A DNA stretch of 43,890 nucleotides from Thermodesulfovibrio sp. N1. GTDB taxonomy: Bacteria; Nitrospirota; Thermodesulfovibrionia; Thermodesulfovibrionales; Thermodesulfovibrionaceae. The notes under the pieces are model-generated. The model worked only from the letters and a program-made list of their open reading frames with translations, did no database searches and was not told where the DNA came from. Where the stretch lies: contig NZ_MAVV01000011.1 of assembly GCF_001707915.1 (NCBI RefSeq), positions 1-43,890 of the forward strand, read 5' to 3'. This document shows positions 18,439-27,384 of this stretch, piece by piece. Numbering within the stretch: the first letter of the stretch is position 1; every line of letters begins with the position of its first letter. Position numbers and translations under genes: made by a program.

Positions 18439-18897
18439 ATGTTTCTTTATCTTGTCCAACACGCAGAAGCAAAACCAGAGCATGAAGACCCTCAAAGGGG
18501 ACTTTCTGAAAAAGGACTAAGAGATATTAAAAAAGTAGCTTACTTTATCAGCAAAATTAATATTCAAGTAGATGAAATAATGCATAGTGGAAAATTAAGG
18601 GCAAAAGAGACTGCAGAAATACTTGCTAATGCTTTAAAAATTAAAACCTACGAGACAGAAGGACTTGCACCTCTTGATCCACCAGAAATTTGGGCAGATA
18701 AATTGAAAAATATTGATAAGTCTATAATGTTAGTTGGACATCTTCCCCATCTTGGACATCTTGCTTCATTGCTAATTTGCGGAGACAAAGAAAAAAATAT
18801 TGTTTTGTTCAAAATGGCAGGCATCGTATGTCTTGTAAAAGAAAACTTAAAATGGTCACTAAAATGGATGATTACTCCAGATGTTATTCCTGATTAA
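18439..18897 (+). CDS. sixA: Phosphohistidine phosphatase SixA
   Basis: 152 residues from ATG 18439, chosen for the GGGAGGTG site just upstream. Histidine-phosphatase fold: LVQHAEA (5-11, His8 accepts phosphate; QHA replaces the usual RHG, as in several SixA proteins), SGKLRAKETAEIL, and the second catalytic VGHLPHLGHL. It likely dephosphorylates phosphohistidine on signalling or PTS-type proteins. A strong terminator follows at 18971. Confidence 0.9.
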   Translation: MFLYLVQHAEAKPEHEDPQRGLSEKGLRDIKKVAYFISKINIQVDEIMHSGKLRAKETAEILANALKIKTYETEGLAPLDPPEIWADKLKNIDKSIMLVGHLPHLGHLASLLICGDKEKNIVLFKMAGIVCLVKENLKWSLKWMITPDVIPD

Positions 18898-18934
18898 TCT
18901 TTTAGTAGGAATTTTTAGGATATAAAAATAAAGG

Positions 18935-18963
18935 TTGACAAAAGGCAAAATATTGGATAGAAT
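18935..18963 (+). promoter_or_regulatory. Sigma-70-type promoter ahead of the methyltransferase/TonB locus
   Basis: TTGACA (18935-18940) and TAGAAT (18958-18963) are separated by exactly 17 bases, matching consensus at 11 of 12 positions. It reads into the two hairpins at 18971 and 19019 and then the methyltransferase gene. Confidence 0.7.
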
Positions 18964-18970
18964 ATTTAAA

Positions 18971-18998
18971 AATTCGATCTGAAGATCGAATTTTTTTT
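18971..18998 (+). terminator. Rho-independent terminator after sixA
   Basis: AATTCGATCT (18971-18980) pairs perfectly with AGATCGAATT (18983-18992) across GA, and the arm ends in a run of eight T (18991-18998). It sits only a few bases past the promoter at 18935-18963, so it would also form the very 5' end of that transcript. Confidence 0.7.
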
Positions 18999-19018
18999 AT
19001 TTGATTGAATAGAATTTA

Positions 19019-19070
19019 GTGGTCATGAAGGCCACGGTTTTAGGCAGAAGCCTGAAGCCGTGGCTTTTTT
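19019..19070 (+). promoter_or_regulatory. Candidate transcription attenuator with competing hairpins
   Basis: GCCACGG (19031-19037) pairs with CCGTGGC (19058-19064), enclosing an inner AGGC/GCCT stem, and is followed by TTTTTT: a terminator shape. The same GGCCAC (19030-19035) can instead pair with GTGGTC (19019-19024) around ATGAA. The two folds exclude each other, like an antiterminator/terminator pair. It lies between a promoter and the methyltransferase ATG at 19079. An IS200/IS605-type end remnant is an alternative. Confidence 0.5.
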
Positions 19071-19078
19071 ATTTGAAT

Positions 19079-19771
19079 ATGATATTAACTGAAATAAATA
19101 AAATCTCATACTGGAATGAGTATGCCAAGTGGTATAAACTTTGGCGTGAACATAACAATTATCATGACCCAATAAAAAATTTTCTTCTAAAATTTACGCA
19201 TCGGGGTACAAAAATTCTTGATATAGGTGCAGGAGATGGTATATTAAGTTTTCCTCTTGTTGAACATGGATGTCATGTAACTGCTCTTGAACCATCCCAA
19301 TCAATGCAAAGCTACTTACTTGAAAATGCAAAAAATTATAAAATTCCAATTTCTATTGATTCAAGAAGATTTGAAGAATTGGATTCCCATGAAATATCAA
19401 AATTTGACCTTGCATTAGCCTGTAACAGTTTACATCTTACTGAATATGGAATTGAAGGAGCTCTATGTAAAATTTTTGACTCAAATATTAAAAATGTATT
19501 TATGGTTACCGAAAAAATTTTTGCCATTGAAAAACTTCAGGGTCTTTATCCTGAATACATGCTTAATTTTTCCTATTCATATCTTTGTGAGAGTTCCTTT
19601 GCCTATCACTGTTCTGAAGAACTCTTTTCTCATTGGGAATGTAAATACAAAAGAAAGCTTTTCAAGTGGGAAAAAATTAAACTTCTAAGCATGGTAACCT
19701 TTGAAAGAGAACATATTTGGCTTAAAGACTATGTAGTTGTCAATATATTTTACTGGAGGAGAGGAAGATGA
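19079..19771 (+). CDS. Class I SAM-dependent methyltransferase
   Basis: 230 residues from ATG 19079; the longer frame from GTG 19019 would translate the hairpin and is rejected. Motif I ILDIGAGDGILSFPL and the following VTALEPSQSM are clear. The C-terminal half contains WECKYKRKLFKWEKIK and is not specific. The stop overlaps by ATGA with the start of a broken TonB-receptor gene, so the enzyme once acted with outer-membrane uptake. The substrate is unknown. No ribosome-binding site is visible. Confidence 0.75.
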   Translation: MILTEINKISYWNEYAKWYKLWREHNNYHDPIKNFLLKFTHRGTKILDIGAGDGILSFPLVEHGCHVTALEPSQSMQSYLLENAKNYKIPISIDSRRFEELDSHEISKFDLALACNSLHLTEYGIEGALCKIFDSNIKNVFMVTEKIFAIEKLQGLYPEYMLNFSYSYLCESSFAYHCSEELFSHWECKYKRKLFKWEKIKLLSMVTFEREHIWLKDYVVVNIFYWRRGR

Positions 19772-20365
19772 TTTTTCATTATTTTATTTGCACTTATACT
19801 GTTTTTTCCTGTCTTTGTAAATTCAGAGGAAATTTCAAGAATCTATCAACTTGATGAAGTTACAGTCACAGAAGAAAAAGTTAAGGAAGAACAACAAACA
19901 CCAAATTCCTCAGTAGTTATTCCTGAACTGCTTCTTCAGGGAATTAGTTCAAATCTTGATGGAGCATTATTTAGACAACCTGGCGTAGATGTTCAGAGGC
20001 TTCAGGAAATTGGAGGTGCCCTTGATGATGACTCAATCAAAATAAGAGGATTTGGAGCAAGAAGAATAACCCTTGCAGTAGATGGAAGGATTTTAAATAC
20101 TCCAGGAACAGCAGGTGGATATTTTATTGACTGGACAACAATTCCTCTTACAAACATTGAAAAAATTTACATCATAAAAGGAGTAAGTGATCCAAGATAT
20201 GGAAATACTTTAGGTGGTGTTATAAATCTTATAACAAAAAAACCATCTGATAAACCTGTCTTTGAATCTCAGGCAATGAAAGCAAGATATGATACTGATA
20301 AGTTAAGCTTCTTCCATTCATGGAAACCATCAAACTTTGAATATTCAAGAAGAAAAAAACTTTGA
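19768..20365 (+). pseudogene. TonB-dependent receptor, N-terminal fragment
   Basis: ATG 19768 is followed by a frameshift in a T5 run (19772-19776); with one T fewer it reads MIFIILFALILFFPVFVNS, a signal peptide, then LDEVTVTEE (TonB-box-like) and a plug domain with GVDVQRL, IRGFGARRITLAVDGR and RYGNTLGGVINLITKKP. The frame runs only about 40 residues past the plug and ends in unrelated sequence; the whole beta-barrel is missing. Sequence past about 20330 belongs to a binding-protein gene, so a deletion has joined two genes. Confidence 0.85.
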
Positions 20366-20699
20366 TGCTGTGATTCTTTCAAGAGCCTATCTTTGGGATC
20401 CTGATATTTATGACCTGTGGCATTCCTCAAAAACTGAAAAAGGACAATGGAATTTTTTCTCATTCAAAGATAAAGAAGTAGACAAATTTCTTGAATTGGG
20501 AAGAAAAACAGTTAATTTTAATGAGAGAAAAATTATTTATCAAAGGATTCACAAACTTTTATATGATAAACAAGCCTGTGTGTTTTTATATGAAATTCCT
20601 CTAATCTTTTATGCCGATAAAAGAATAAAGCAGATTAAGCCTGCACCCTATGGTTTACTTTATGGAATTGAAAAATGGGAATATGAAATCTCCAAGTGA
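20337..20699 (+). pseudogene. Peptide/nickel-type ABC binding protein, C-terminal fragment
   Basis: About 120 residues matching the last fifth of family-5 solute-binding proteins (DppA/OppA/NikA class): NFDAVILSRAYLWDPDIYDLW, then FLELGRKTVNFNERKIIYQRIH and FLYEIPLIFY. There is no signal peptide and the first 80 percent of the protein is missing. The only starts are a TTG at 20337 or none. It is fused out of frame to the TonB-receptor remnant upstream, so it is a remnant and not a small gene. Confidence 0.8.
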
Positions 20700-20754
20700 T
20701 TTCTCTAATAAAACAAACACCCTTTTATAAAGCCATATTATTTTCAAAAAATTT

Positions 20755-21942
20755 TTACCAAAATCTTTTCTTTCCTAAATAAACTGTAGGAATTCCAAAA
20801 TTTTTTTGAAAGTAGGTATTTAGAATATTAATATTAGCTAAAACTTCTAAAACTTTTTCTTCTTTATAGCCAAATTCTGTAAAGAATAACTGCTTTTTTC
20901 TGCCATTCTTCAATCTTCCATAAATTTGAAAAATGTATGTACCAGTTCTATTTGCCTTTATCTCCTTTACTTCAATTTGTTCGATTTGATAGAGAGGAAA
21001 ACTAACTTTTATGAAAAGCTTTTTAACTGTCACTATACCCTTTATTTTTGAAATTTCAAGTTTAATAGGTGCTATTAAATCTTTCATTAAGTAAAGAATT
21101 AAAAGATAAAAAGGAATTAACATCGATATAGCATAATAATTTTTCGGAGTAGCATAAATAAAAAGCATTATTATAGCGAAAGGGAAAAAAACCAAAAGAA
21201 GGAAAATTCTCAATAAATCATAAAAATTTGCCTTTCTACATAAAACTATCCTTAGAGGATTTAAATCTCTTACTTCAACATAGGGAATTTTAATCTCCTT
21301 TGGATTTATATCTTCTGATATCTCTTCAAAAACAATATTATCAATTTCCTCCTCTATTTTTCTTTTCTCATCAAATGTCTTACTCAGGTCCATAATAAAA
21401 CTCAACTCTCCCACAGTCTTTGCTCCATAGGTATGGAAATTGAGAATATAGCCAATGTTAAGAAAAATCCGTGCAATTTCCTTTATATTATTTGAGCCAG
21501 AGATAGAAAAGCTTATTAAAGTTGGTGTTTTTTTATCAGTAAAAATCTCTAAAAGAATTTTTTCATCACTATCCTTTTTAAGATATGAAACAACCATTTT
21601 TTTAATTTCATTACAGTGGATTCTTTGAACTCTCTTAAAAATAAAATTTTTTATCCATCCTATCTCAATATTGCAATTATTTGCCCTTATCATAAAAACC
21701 TTTGGAACTGCAGAGGCAAATATTATAAAAAATACCAAAATAGGCAATGCAAAGTAGATTATATAAAAATAATCTGACAAATTTTGAATGGTCTTTTTAA
21801 GAAAAAGAAGTATTATTGGCAATTCAACAATTATAAGAACACAAATTAGTATTATAATTAGCAAATCTTTTGATAACTTTTCCCTTTTTGCTTCCAAAAC
21901 AACAGATTCTTTCAATCTAAAATCAATTAAATCAAGAATCAT
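20755..21942 (-). CDS. Hypothetical membrane protein, internally duplicated
   Basis: 395 residues, no family recognised. Two membrane hairpins are seen (about residues 28-50 with 58-82, and about 240-262 with 266-290), each followed by a long beta-rich soluble stretch (for example FKRVQRIHCNEIKKMVVSYL and FPLYQIEQIEVKEIK). This looks like a tandem repeat of two membrane helices plus a PH-like domain. It begins 2 bases after the stop of the cation ATPase gene, so the two are probably made together and may act together. Function unknown. Confidence 0.65.
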   Translation of the reverse strand: MILDLIDFRLKESVVLEAKREKLSKDLLIIILICVLIIVELPIILLFLKKTIQNLSDYFYIIYFALPILVFFIIFASAVPKVFMIRANNCNIEIGWIKNFIFKRVQRIHCNEIKKMVVSYLKKDSDEKILLEIFTDKKTPTLISFSISGSNNIKEIARIFLNIGYILNFHTYGAKTVGELSFIMDLSKTFDEKRKIEEEIDNIVFEEISEDINPKEIKIPYVEVRDLNPLRIVLCRKANFYDLLRIFLLLVFFPFAIIMLFIYATPKNYYAISMLIPFYLLILYLMKDLIAPIKLEISKIKGIVTVKKLFIKVSFPLYQIEQIEVKEIKANRTGTYIFQIYGRLKNGRKKQLFFTEFGYKEEKVLEVLANINILNTYFQKNFGIPTVYLGKKRFW

Positions 21943-21944
21943 AT

Positions 21945-24629
21945 CTAATTCTTTCTATTTCTCTTCCTTCTCCTTATCCATTTATCTATCTCTACTACAA
22001 AAACAACTGACATTGAAACAGCGATAATATTTATCCAGTCGGAAAATGAAATTGGTTCTGTTCTAAAAATCCACTGAAAAGGTGGAAAGTATATAAATGC
22101 AAGCTGAGCTAAAAAGGAGGCAACCAAACTAAAAAACAAGAAAGGATTACTTAGTAAACTTATTCTAAAAATTGATTCATATTCAGACCTGCTGTTCCAT
22201 GCCTGAAAGAATTGAAATAAAACCATCGTGGTAACTGCCACTGTACGAGCCTTTTCAAGGGAGTATCCCTCTTGAAGAGCGCTCATAAAATTAAAAATAA
22301 TTCCTAATGATATTAATGTTCCAACAATTATAGTTCTTTCTATGAGAAGTCTTGACATAATTCCTTCCTTTGGATTTCTGGGAGGTCTTTCAAGAATTCC
22401 TTTCTCACCTGGTTCAAAGGCAAGGGATATGTCCTTAAGTGAATTTGTTACAAGATTTATCCATAATATTTGAGAAGGTACATATGGTATGGGTACTCGG
22501 AAAATCATTGCAAAGATAATTGAAATGATAGAAGCTACCCCGGTAGGTATCAAAAAGAATGTAACTTTGCGGATGTTGTCGAAGACAATTCTACCTTCTC
22601 TTACAGCATGGAAAATACTTGCAAAATTATCATCAGTAAGAACCATGTCAGAAGCTTCACGAGCTACATCTGTGCCACTCTTTCCCATCGAAATACCTAT
22701 GTGAGCTGACTTAAGAGCTGGTGCATCATTTACTCCATCTCCTGTAACTGCAACAATTTCTCCATGACGCTTAAGTTGCTGAACAATTCTTAATTTATGC
22801 TCAGGAGAAACCCTTGCATAAATTGATACTTCCTTTACTTTATTAAAAAGTTCATCATCTGTCATTTTTTCAAGTTCTTTTCCAGTAAGTACCTTTGATT
22901 TTTTATCAGAAATACCAAGCATCTCACCTATTGCCTTTGCTGTAAATGCGTGGTCTCCTGTTATCATTACAACTCTTATACCTGCTTTCTTGCATCCTTT
23001 TATTGCATCTAAGACTTCTTGCCTTGGTGGATCAATCATTCCCTGAAGTCCTGCGAAGGTAAGTCCAAAAATATGGTCACATTTCTCAACTTCTTTACAT
23101 GTAAGCTCTTCTACATGTTCTTCTACTTCTCTGTAAGCAAAGGCAAGAATTCTTAGTCCGTTCTTTGCAAACTCTTCAGCAATCTTTAAAATTTTTTCTC
23201 TATCTATTTCATTACCTAAACTATCCCTTACACACATATCAAGAACTCTTTCAGGTGCGCCTTTTACATAAAGATATTTTTTTCCTCTATGTTTATGTAA
23301 GGTTGCCATATATCCTCTTTCAGATTCAAAAGGCACCATTGAAATCTGAGGATACTTTTCTTTTTCTTCTTCAGGAGTTAGTCCTGCTTTCATTGCAGAT
23401 ACAATTAATGCTCCTTCTGTTGGATCTCCTTCAACTTTGAATTGTCCGTCTTCAATATATAAATTTGATTCATTACAGAGTAAACCTATTCTTAGAACAT
23501 CAATTAGATGCCTATGTTGTTTTGGATTAACTTGAATACCCTCATGAAGAATCTTTCCTTCAGGTTCATATCCGATTCCTTCTACTTCATAAATATTCTC
23601 TCCATCATAAATTACCTTTACAGTCATTTCATTTTTAGTTAATGTACCTGTTTTATCAGAACAAATTACTGTAGTACTACCGAGAGTCTCTACAGCATGA
23701 ATTTTTCTGATTAAAGCATTGTATCTTGCCATTCGAGACACTCCAACTGCAAGGGCAATTGTTACAACCACAGGAAGACCTTCAGGTATTGTAGCAACAG
23801 CAGCTGCAACCGCTGTCATAAACATATCTTTAATTGATTCTCCAATTATTAATCCTATGCCAAAAAGGAATAAAGATGCCGATATTACAATTATGCCGAG
23901 AGAATTGGCAAATTTTTTTATTTTTTCTTGAAGAGGAGCCTTTACTGTTTCAGTTGCTTTTATATATTTTGAAATATTACCTAAAACAGTATTCATTCCA
24001 GTTGCAACAACGATTCCCTTTGCTCTGCCACTTACAACAATCGTTCCCATAAATGCTATATTTTTTTGATCACCATAGGTTAAATTGTCTTCTTTTATTG
24101 CATGATAATGTTTTTCCACCGGTAAAGATTCTCCAGTAAGAAGAGATTCGTCTGTTTTGAATTCCACACAATGTATGAGTCTTATATCTGCTGGGACACG
24201 AATTCCTGAATAAAGCATTACAATATCACCAGGTACAAGTTCATCAGCAGGAATATCTCTTTCAATTCCTTCTCTGATTACTTTAGCTCTATTTACAAGC
24301 ATCTTTTTTAAAGCTTTAACACTTTGTTCAGCTTTGTATTCCTGAAGATATCCTATTATTGTATTTAAAATCACTGCTACAAAAATTACCCCTGCATCAA
24401 CATATTCTCTGAAAAGAATGGCTATTAACCCTGCAACAAGTAAAATGTAAATAAGGGGGCTTGCCAATTGTCTAATCAGTATTTTAAGTTTGTTTATTTT
24501 ATCTTCTTCCTGAAGCCTGTTATAGCCATACTCGGTAAGTCTTCTCTTTGCTTCTTCCTGACTTAATCCTTTTTCTAAAGTTTTCAGTTTATGATAAATA
24601 TCTCTAATGCTCAGTTGATACCATTGCAT
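21945..24629 (-). CDS. P-type cation ATPase, P2 class
   Basis: 894-residue ion pump. Actuator motif TGES (165-168), phosphorylation site CSDKTGTLT with Asp325, nucleotide domain KGAPERVLDMC, and hinge AVTGDGVNDAPALK are intact. Ten membrane segments are expected. In M4 the ion-site motif is PEGLP (282-286), as in Ca2+ pumps; in M6 it is WINLVTNSLKDISLAFEPGE, where Ca2+-ATPases have NLVTD. The Asp-to-Asn change leaves Ca2+ specificity open. The gene is followed by a coupled membrane protein. Confidence 0.92.
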   Translation of the reverse strand: MQWYQLSIRDIYHKLKTLEKGLSQEEAKRRLTEYGYNRLQEEDKINKLKILIRQLASPLIYILLVAGLIAILFREYVDAGVIFVAVILNTIIGYLQEYKAEQSVKALKKMLVNRAKVIREGIERDIPADELVPGDIVMLYSGIRVPADIRLIHCVEFKTDESLLTGESLPVEKHYHAIKEDNLTYGDQKNIAFMGTIVVSGRAKGIVVATGMNTVLGNISKYIKATETVKAPLQEKIKKFANSLGIIVISASLFLFGIGLIIGESIKDMFMTAVAAAVATIPEGLPVVVTIALAVGVSRMARYNALIRKIHAVETLGSTTVICSDKTGTLTKNEMTVKVIYDGENIYEVEGIGYEPEGKILHEGIQVNPKQHRHLIDVLRIGLLCNESNLYIEDGQFKVEGDPTEGALIVSAMKAGLTPEEEKEKYPQISMVPFESERGYMATLHKHRGKKYLYVKGAPERVLDMCVRDSLGNEIDREKILKIAEEFAKNGLRILAFAYREVEEHVEELTCKEVEKCDHIFGLTFAGLQGMIDPPRQEVLDAIKGCKKAGIRVVMITGDHAFTAKAIGEMLGISDKKSKVLTGKELEKMTDDELFNKVKEVSIYARVSPEHKLRIVQQLKRHGEIVAVTGDGVNDAPALKSAHIGISMGKSGTDVAREASDMVLTDDNFASIFHAVREGRIVFDNIRKVTFFLIPTGVASIISIIFAMIFRVPIPYVPSQILWINLVTNSLKDISLAFEPGEKGILERPPRNPKEGIMSRLLIERTIIVGTLISLGIIFNFMSALQEGYSLEKARTVAVTTMVLFQFFQAWNSRSEYESIFRISLLSNPFLFFSLVASFLAQLAFIYFPPFQWIFRTEPISFSDWINIIAVSMSVVFVVEIDKWIRRRKRNRKN

Positions 24630-24731
24630 AGAATTTCCCCTTTTGTTTTTCTTAAATATACATTGATGTATTTTAAATTAAAGAGCATCTTTATGGTGAA
24701 ATATTATTTCTTTAAGCTATAATAAAAGCTT

Positions 24732-25520
24732 ATGGAAATAGAGTTTCTAAGAAATATTGGTCAAAGTTTACTTAAGGAGATTTCCTCATCAAAAATTCAT
24801 CTTAGTGGAACTGCTCTTGGAAGAGGTGCTTCAGGTGATACAACCTTTCCCATTGATAAATTAGCTGAAGACCTAATTATTGAAACCTTTGAAAAAGCAG
24901 GGATTAAAATTAATATAATTTCCGAAGAAAGAGGTTCTGAAAACATAGAAGGGAATCATTCATTTCTAATAGTTGATCCAATAGATGGCAGTAAAAATGC
25001 AATATCTGGTATTCCCTTTTTCTCTACATCAATCGCCATATCCGATGGAACAACCCTAAAAAGTCTTAAATTAGGTTATATAATAAATCTCATTAATGGA
25101 GATGAATTTTGGGCAGAAAGAGGAAAGGGTGCATTTTTCAATGGAGATAAAATTACAACAAAAAATAATGAAAAACCTGTAATAATCGGCTTTGAAGCAT
25201 CAAATCCCTATGAGGCTTTAAAAAATATATTGTCTCTTTTTAAAATAGCCAACAGAGTAAGATGTTTTGGAAGCACTGCCTTAGACCTTGCATATCTTTC
25301 AGCAGGAGCTTTAAATATTTTTGTTACTCCAACTCCATCAAGAATTTTTGATTTTTCAGCAGGGATTTTGATTGCAAAGGAATCTGGGGCTATCATTTCT
25401 GACATAAAGGGAAATTCAATTGATGGATTTGAAGTTGCCTTTGATACAAAAACAACTTTACTTGTATCGGCTAATAAAGCTCTTCATAAAAGGGCTCTCA
25501 ATTTAGTTAATATTAAATAA
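24732..25520 (+). CDS. Inositol monophosphatase-family phosphatase
   Basis: 262-residue Mg-dependent phosphatase of the IMPase/FBPase/SuhB superfamily. Metal ligands are seen in IISEERGSE (Glu), VDPIDGSKNAISGIPFFSTS (Asp, Ile, Asp, Gly) and, near the end, RIFDFSAGILIAKESGA. The substitution SKN for the usual TxN-type residues and the short length resemble archaeal/Nitrospira-type dual IMPase/FBPase enzymes. Substrate is uncertain. The CDF exporter gene begins 3 bases later. Confidence 0.88.
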   Translation: MEIEFLRNIGQSLLKEISSSKIHLSGTALGRGASGDTTFPIDKLAEDLIIETFEKAGIKINIISEERGSENIEGNHSFLIVDPIDGSKNAISGIPFFSTSIAISDGTTLKSLKLGYIINLINGDEFWAERGKGAFFNGDKITTKNNEKPVIIGFEASNPYEALKNILSLFKIANRVRCFGSTALDLAYLSAGALNIFVTPTPSRIFDFSAGILIAKESGAIISDIKGNSIDGFEVAFDTKTTLLVSANKALHKRALNLVNIK

Positions 25521-25523
25521 TAG

Positions 25524-26420
25524 ATGAGTCATTCTTCAACAAAGAAACTATCTATCACACTTGGAGTAACTTTACTTATTTTCGTTGTAGAGGTAATAGG
25601 CGGTTTGATTAGCAATAGTCTTGCTTTACTTAGTGACGCAGGGCATGTTTTTACAGACTCTTTTGCTATAATCCTAAGCTTAATCGCTTCAATTATTGTA
25701 AGAAAGCCTTCTGGGAAAAGAGCTACTTACGGATATCATAAAATTGGCATTCTTGCAGCTTTTATAAATGGAATAAGTTTAATAATTATTGCTTCTGTAA
25801 TTCTCTTTGAAGGTTATCGAAGATTGATAAACCCTCCCCATATTGATACTGATGTTATGCTTCCTGTTGCTTTATTTGGTTTTATCGGTAATCTATTTAT
25901 GGCATGGATATTGGGGCATAAACATGAAGATTTAAATATTAAGAGTGCATGGCTTCATGTGATCGGAGATACTATATCATCGGCAGGAGTAATATTTGCA
26001 GGATTAACGATAAAATATACAGGCTGGTTAATTATTGACCCCATAATAAGCTGGTTTGTCGGAGCTATTATTATATTTGGTGGTGTGAAAGTTGTTAAGG
26101 ATTCCCTATGGATTTTTCTTGATTTTGTGCCAAAAGGATTTGATGTAGATGAGATATCAAATAAAATCAGAAAAATTAAAGGGATTATTGATATCCATGA
26201 TATCCATATATGGTCAATTGGCTCTGGCGTTACAGCTTTTTCAGCCCATGTTGTTGTAAATGATCAGCTTTTAAGCGAAGCTGATAAATTAAGAAAAGAG
26301 ATTGAAAAAGAGATTGAAAAATTTGGCATTAATCATAGTGTTATTCAAATAGAAAGTGTGAAGTGTAAAGAAAGTTCTATTTATTGCAATTTTGAAAAGC
26401 AGTTAAATCATAAGCACTGA
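25524..26420 (+). CDS. Cation diffusion facilitator (CzcD/ZitB-like Zn2+ exporter)
   Basis: 298 residues with six membrane helices. The transport site is made of H-x3-D pairs: HVFTD in helix 2 (His41, Asp45) and HVIGD in helix 5, a zinc-type His/Asp site. A cytoplasmic C-terminal domain with IHDIHIWSIGSGVTAFSAHV follows and ends in a His/Cys-containing tail. Probably exports Zn2+ or a similar ion using the proton gradient. It directly follows the IMPase-like gene and overlaps the convergent gene downstream by 44 bases. Confidence 0.92.
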   Translation: MSHSSTKKLSITLGVTLLIFVVEVIGGLISNSLALLSDAGHVFTDSFAIILSLIASIIVRKPSGKRATYGYHKIGILAAFINGISLIIIASVILFEGYRRLINPPHIDTDVMLPVALFGFIGNLFMAWILGHKHEDLNIKSAWLHVIGDTISSAGVIFAGLTIKYTGWLIIDPIISWFVGAIIIFGGVKVVKDSLWIFLDFVPKGFDVDEISNKIRKIKGIIDIHDIHIWSIGSGVTAFSAHVVVNDQLLSEADKLRKEIEKEIEKFGINHSVIQIESVKCKESSIYCNFEKQLNHKH

Positions 26421-26889
26421 TGAATCTTTTAAGTCTTTGCTCAATCTGAAGCTGAAGATTAAGATGAAGCCCTTCAAGTTCTCTTAATCTTCTCATTTTA
26501 TCAACAGGAATTTTTTCTTTTATTTTGTCACATATGAAATTTATACAAAAAGCATCTCTTGCAATAAGGCAACATCCTGATGGAGAGAGAAAAAAACACA
26601 TATCAGGAATCTGAGACTGATTTGGGAAATTTACCCCTAGAATAAGATTTATTAAAAGAAGCTCATCGGAATACTTAAATTCTATGGCACTTCCACAACA
26701 AACCTTGCCTGATTTACCACAATCAATACATATTTCTGTCATTCCAATTTTTGCTCTTTCATTATTTTCTTCAATAATAATTTCTCTTAGTTGATAGAGA
26801 TTTTCTTCAATCTGTGATAGTATTTTATTTTTTTCTAATTCCTTCATTTTTTTTCTCAATGACTCTATTTTTTCAGTTATCAAATGCAT
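26377..26889 (-). CDS. Cysteine-rich protein, YkgJ-like zinc/iron-binding type
   Basis: 170 residues. After a helical, charged N-terminus come CIDCGKSGKVCCG, then CFFLSPSGCCLIARDAFCINFIC: eight or more conserved-looking cysteines in the spacing of YkgJ/UPF0153-type metal-binding proteins. The metal (Zn2+ or Fe-S) and role are unknown. The gene ends inside the CDF exporter gene on the opposite strand (44-base overlap). Confidence 0.6.
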   Translation of the reverse strand: MHLITEKIESLRKKMKELEKNKILSQIEENLYQLREIIIEENNERAKIGMTEICIDCGKSGKVCCGSAIEFKYSDELLLINLILGVNFPNQSQIPDMCFFLSPSGCCLIARDAFCINFICDKIKEKIPVDKMRRLRELEGLHLNLQLQIEQRLKRFISAYDLTAFQNCNK

Positions 26890-26957
26890 AATTTTATTTT
26901 AAACCGGACTTTATAACTTTTTGAATGTAAGTCATTGTAAAATAAGGAAAGTAGTGT

Positions 26958-27378
26958 TCATTTTCGCCAATACATCTGTTCTGCCTTAATTGACTTTATC
27001 CCAAAAAGACCCTCTGAATTACCATGCCTTCTTAGCCAATCTCCAACTGTAGAGGTGGAAGGCATTTTTTGATTCCTATGAGTTTCCTTAATGCTGTATC
27101 ATTGTTTATCTCTCTTAAATCTTCTATTGTTTTCCCTCCCCCTGTAAGCATAAGAAGTATTGGTTCAATGTAACAGTATGCAGGATAACCCCTATTTGAA
27201 CCAATCTTTGAGGGACAAAGTCCCTCAAACTCCCTAATTTTATTTAATTTAATTTTATGTAGATACAAAGGGACAAAGTCCCTTTGAAGAATTCAGAATA
27301 AAGAGCTAAACCTGACCTTGCTGTTATTTCATCTTTTGTGCGGGATAACTTGAAAGAAAGTATATTTTGTTTTATCAT
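26958..27378 (-). pseudogene. IS1380-type transposase, N-terminal remnant
   Basis: On the minus strand a good AGGAGG site precedes ATG 27378: MIKQNILSFKLSRTKDEITA then SGLALYSEFFKG. The frame then breaks and resumes as SNRGYPAYCYIEPILLMLTG, GGKTIEDLREINNDTAL and LRKLIGIKK, breaks again at an A6 run, and continues MPSTSTVGDWLRRHGN before a stop at 26958. This is the N-terminal third of an IS1380-family (DDE) transposase; the catalytic domain is gone. Two palindromes of GGGACAAAGTCCC lie in the first break. Confidence 0.75.
27207..27286. repeat. Pair of palindromes inside the transposase remnant
   Basis: TTTGAGGGAC (27207-27216) pairs with GTCCCTCAAA (27220-27229), and CAAAGGGAC (27266-27274) pairs with GTCCCTTTG (27278-27286), each around AAA. 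Both share GGGACAAAGTCCC and sit where the reading frame of the transposase is first lost. Confidence 0.6.
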
Positions 27379-27384
27379 ATTTAT

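Noticed and set aside
19019-19078. N-terminal extension of the methyltransferase from GTG 19019
   Set aside because: It would translate a terminator-like hairpin; methyltransferase similarity begins after ATG 19079.
20337-20699. Intact small binding-protein gene
   Set aside because: It lacks a signal peptide and most of the family's length; the upstream frame is TonB-receptor sequence, so it is a fragment.
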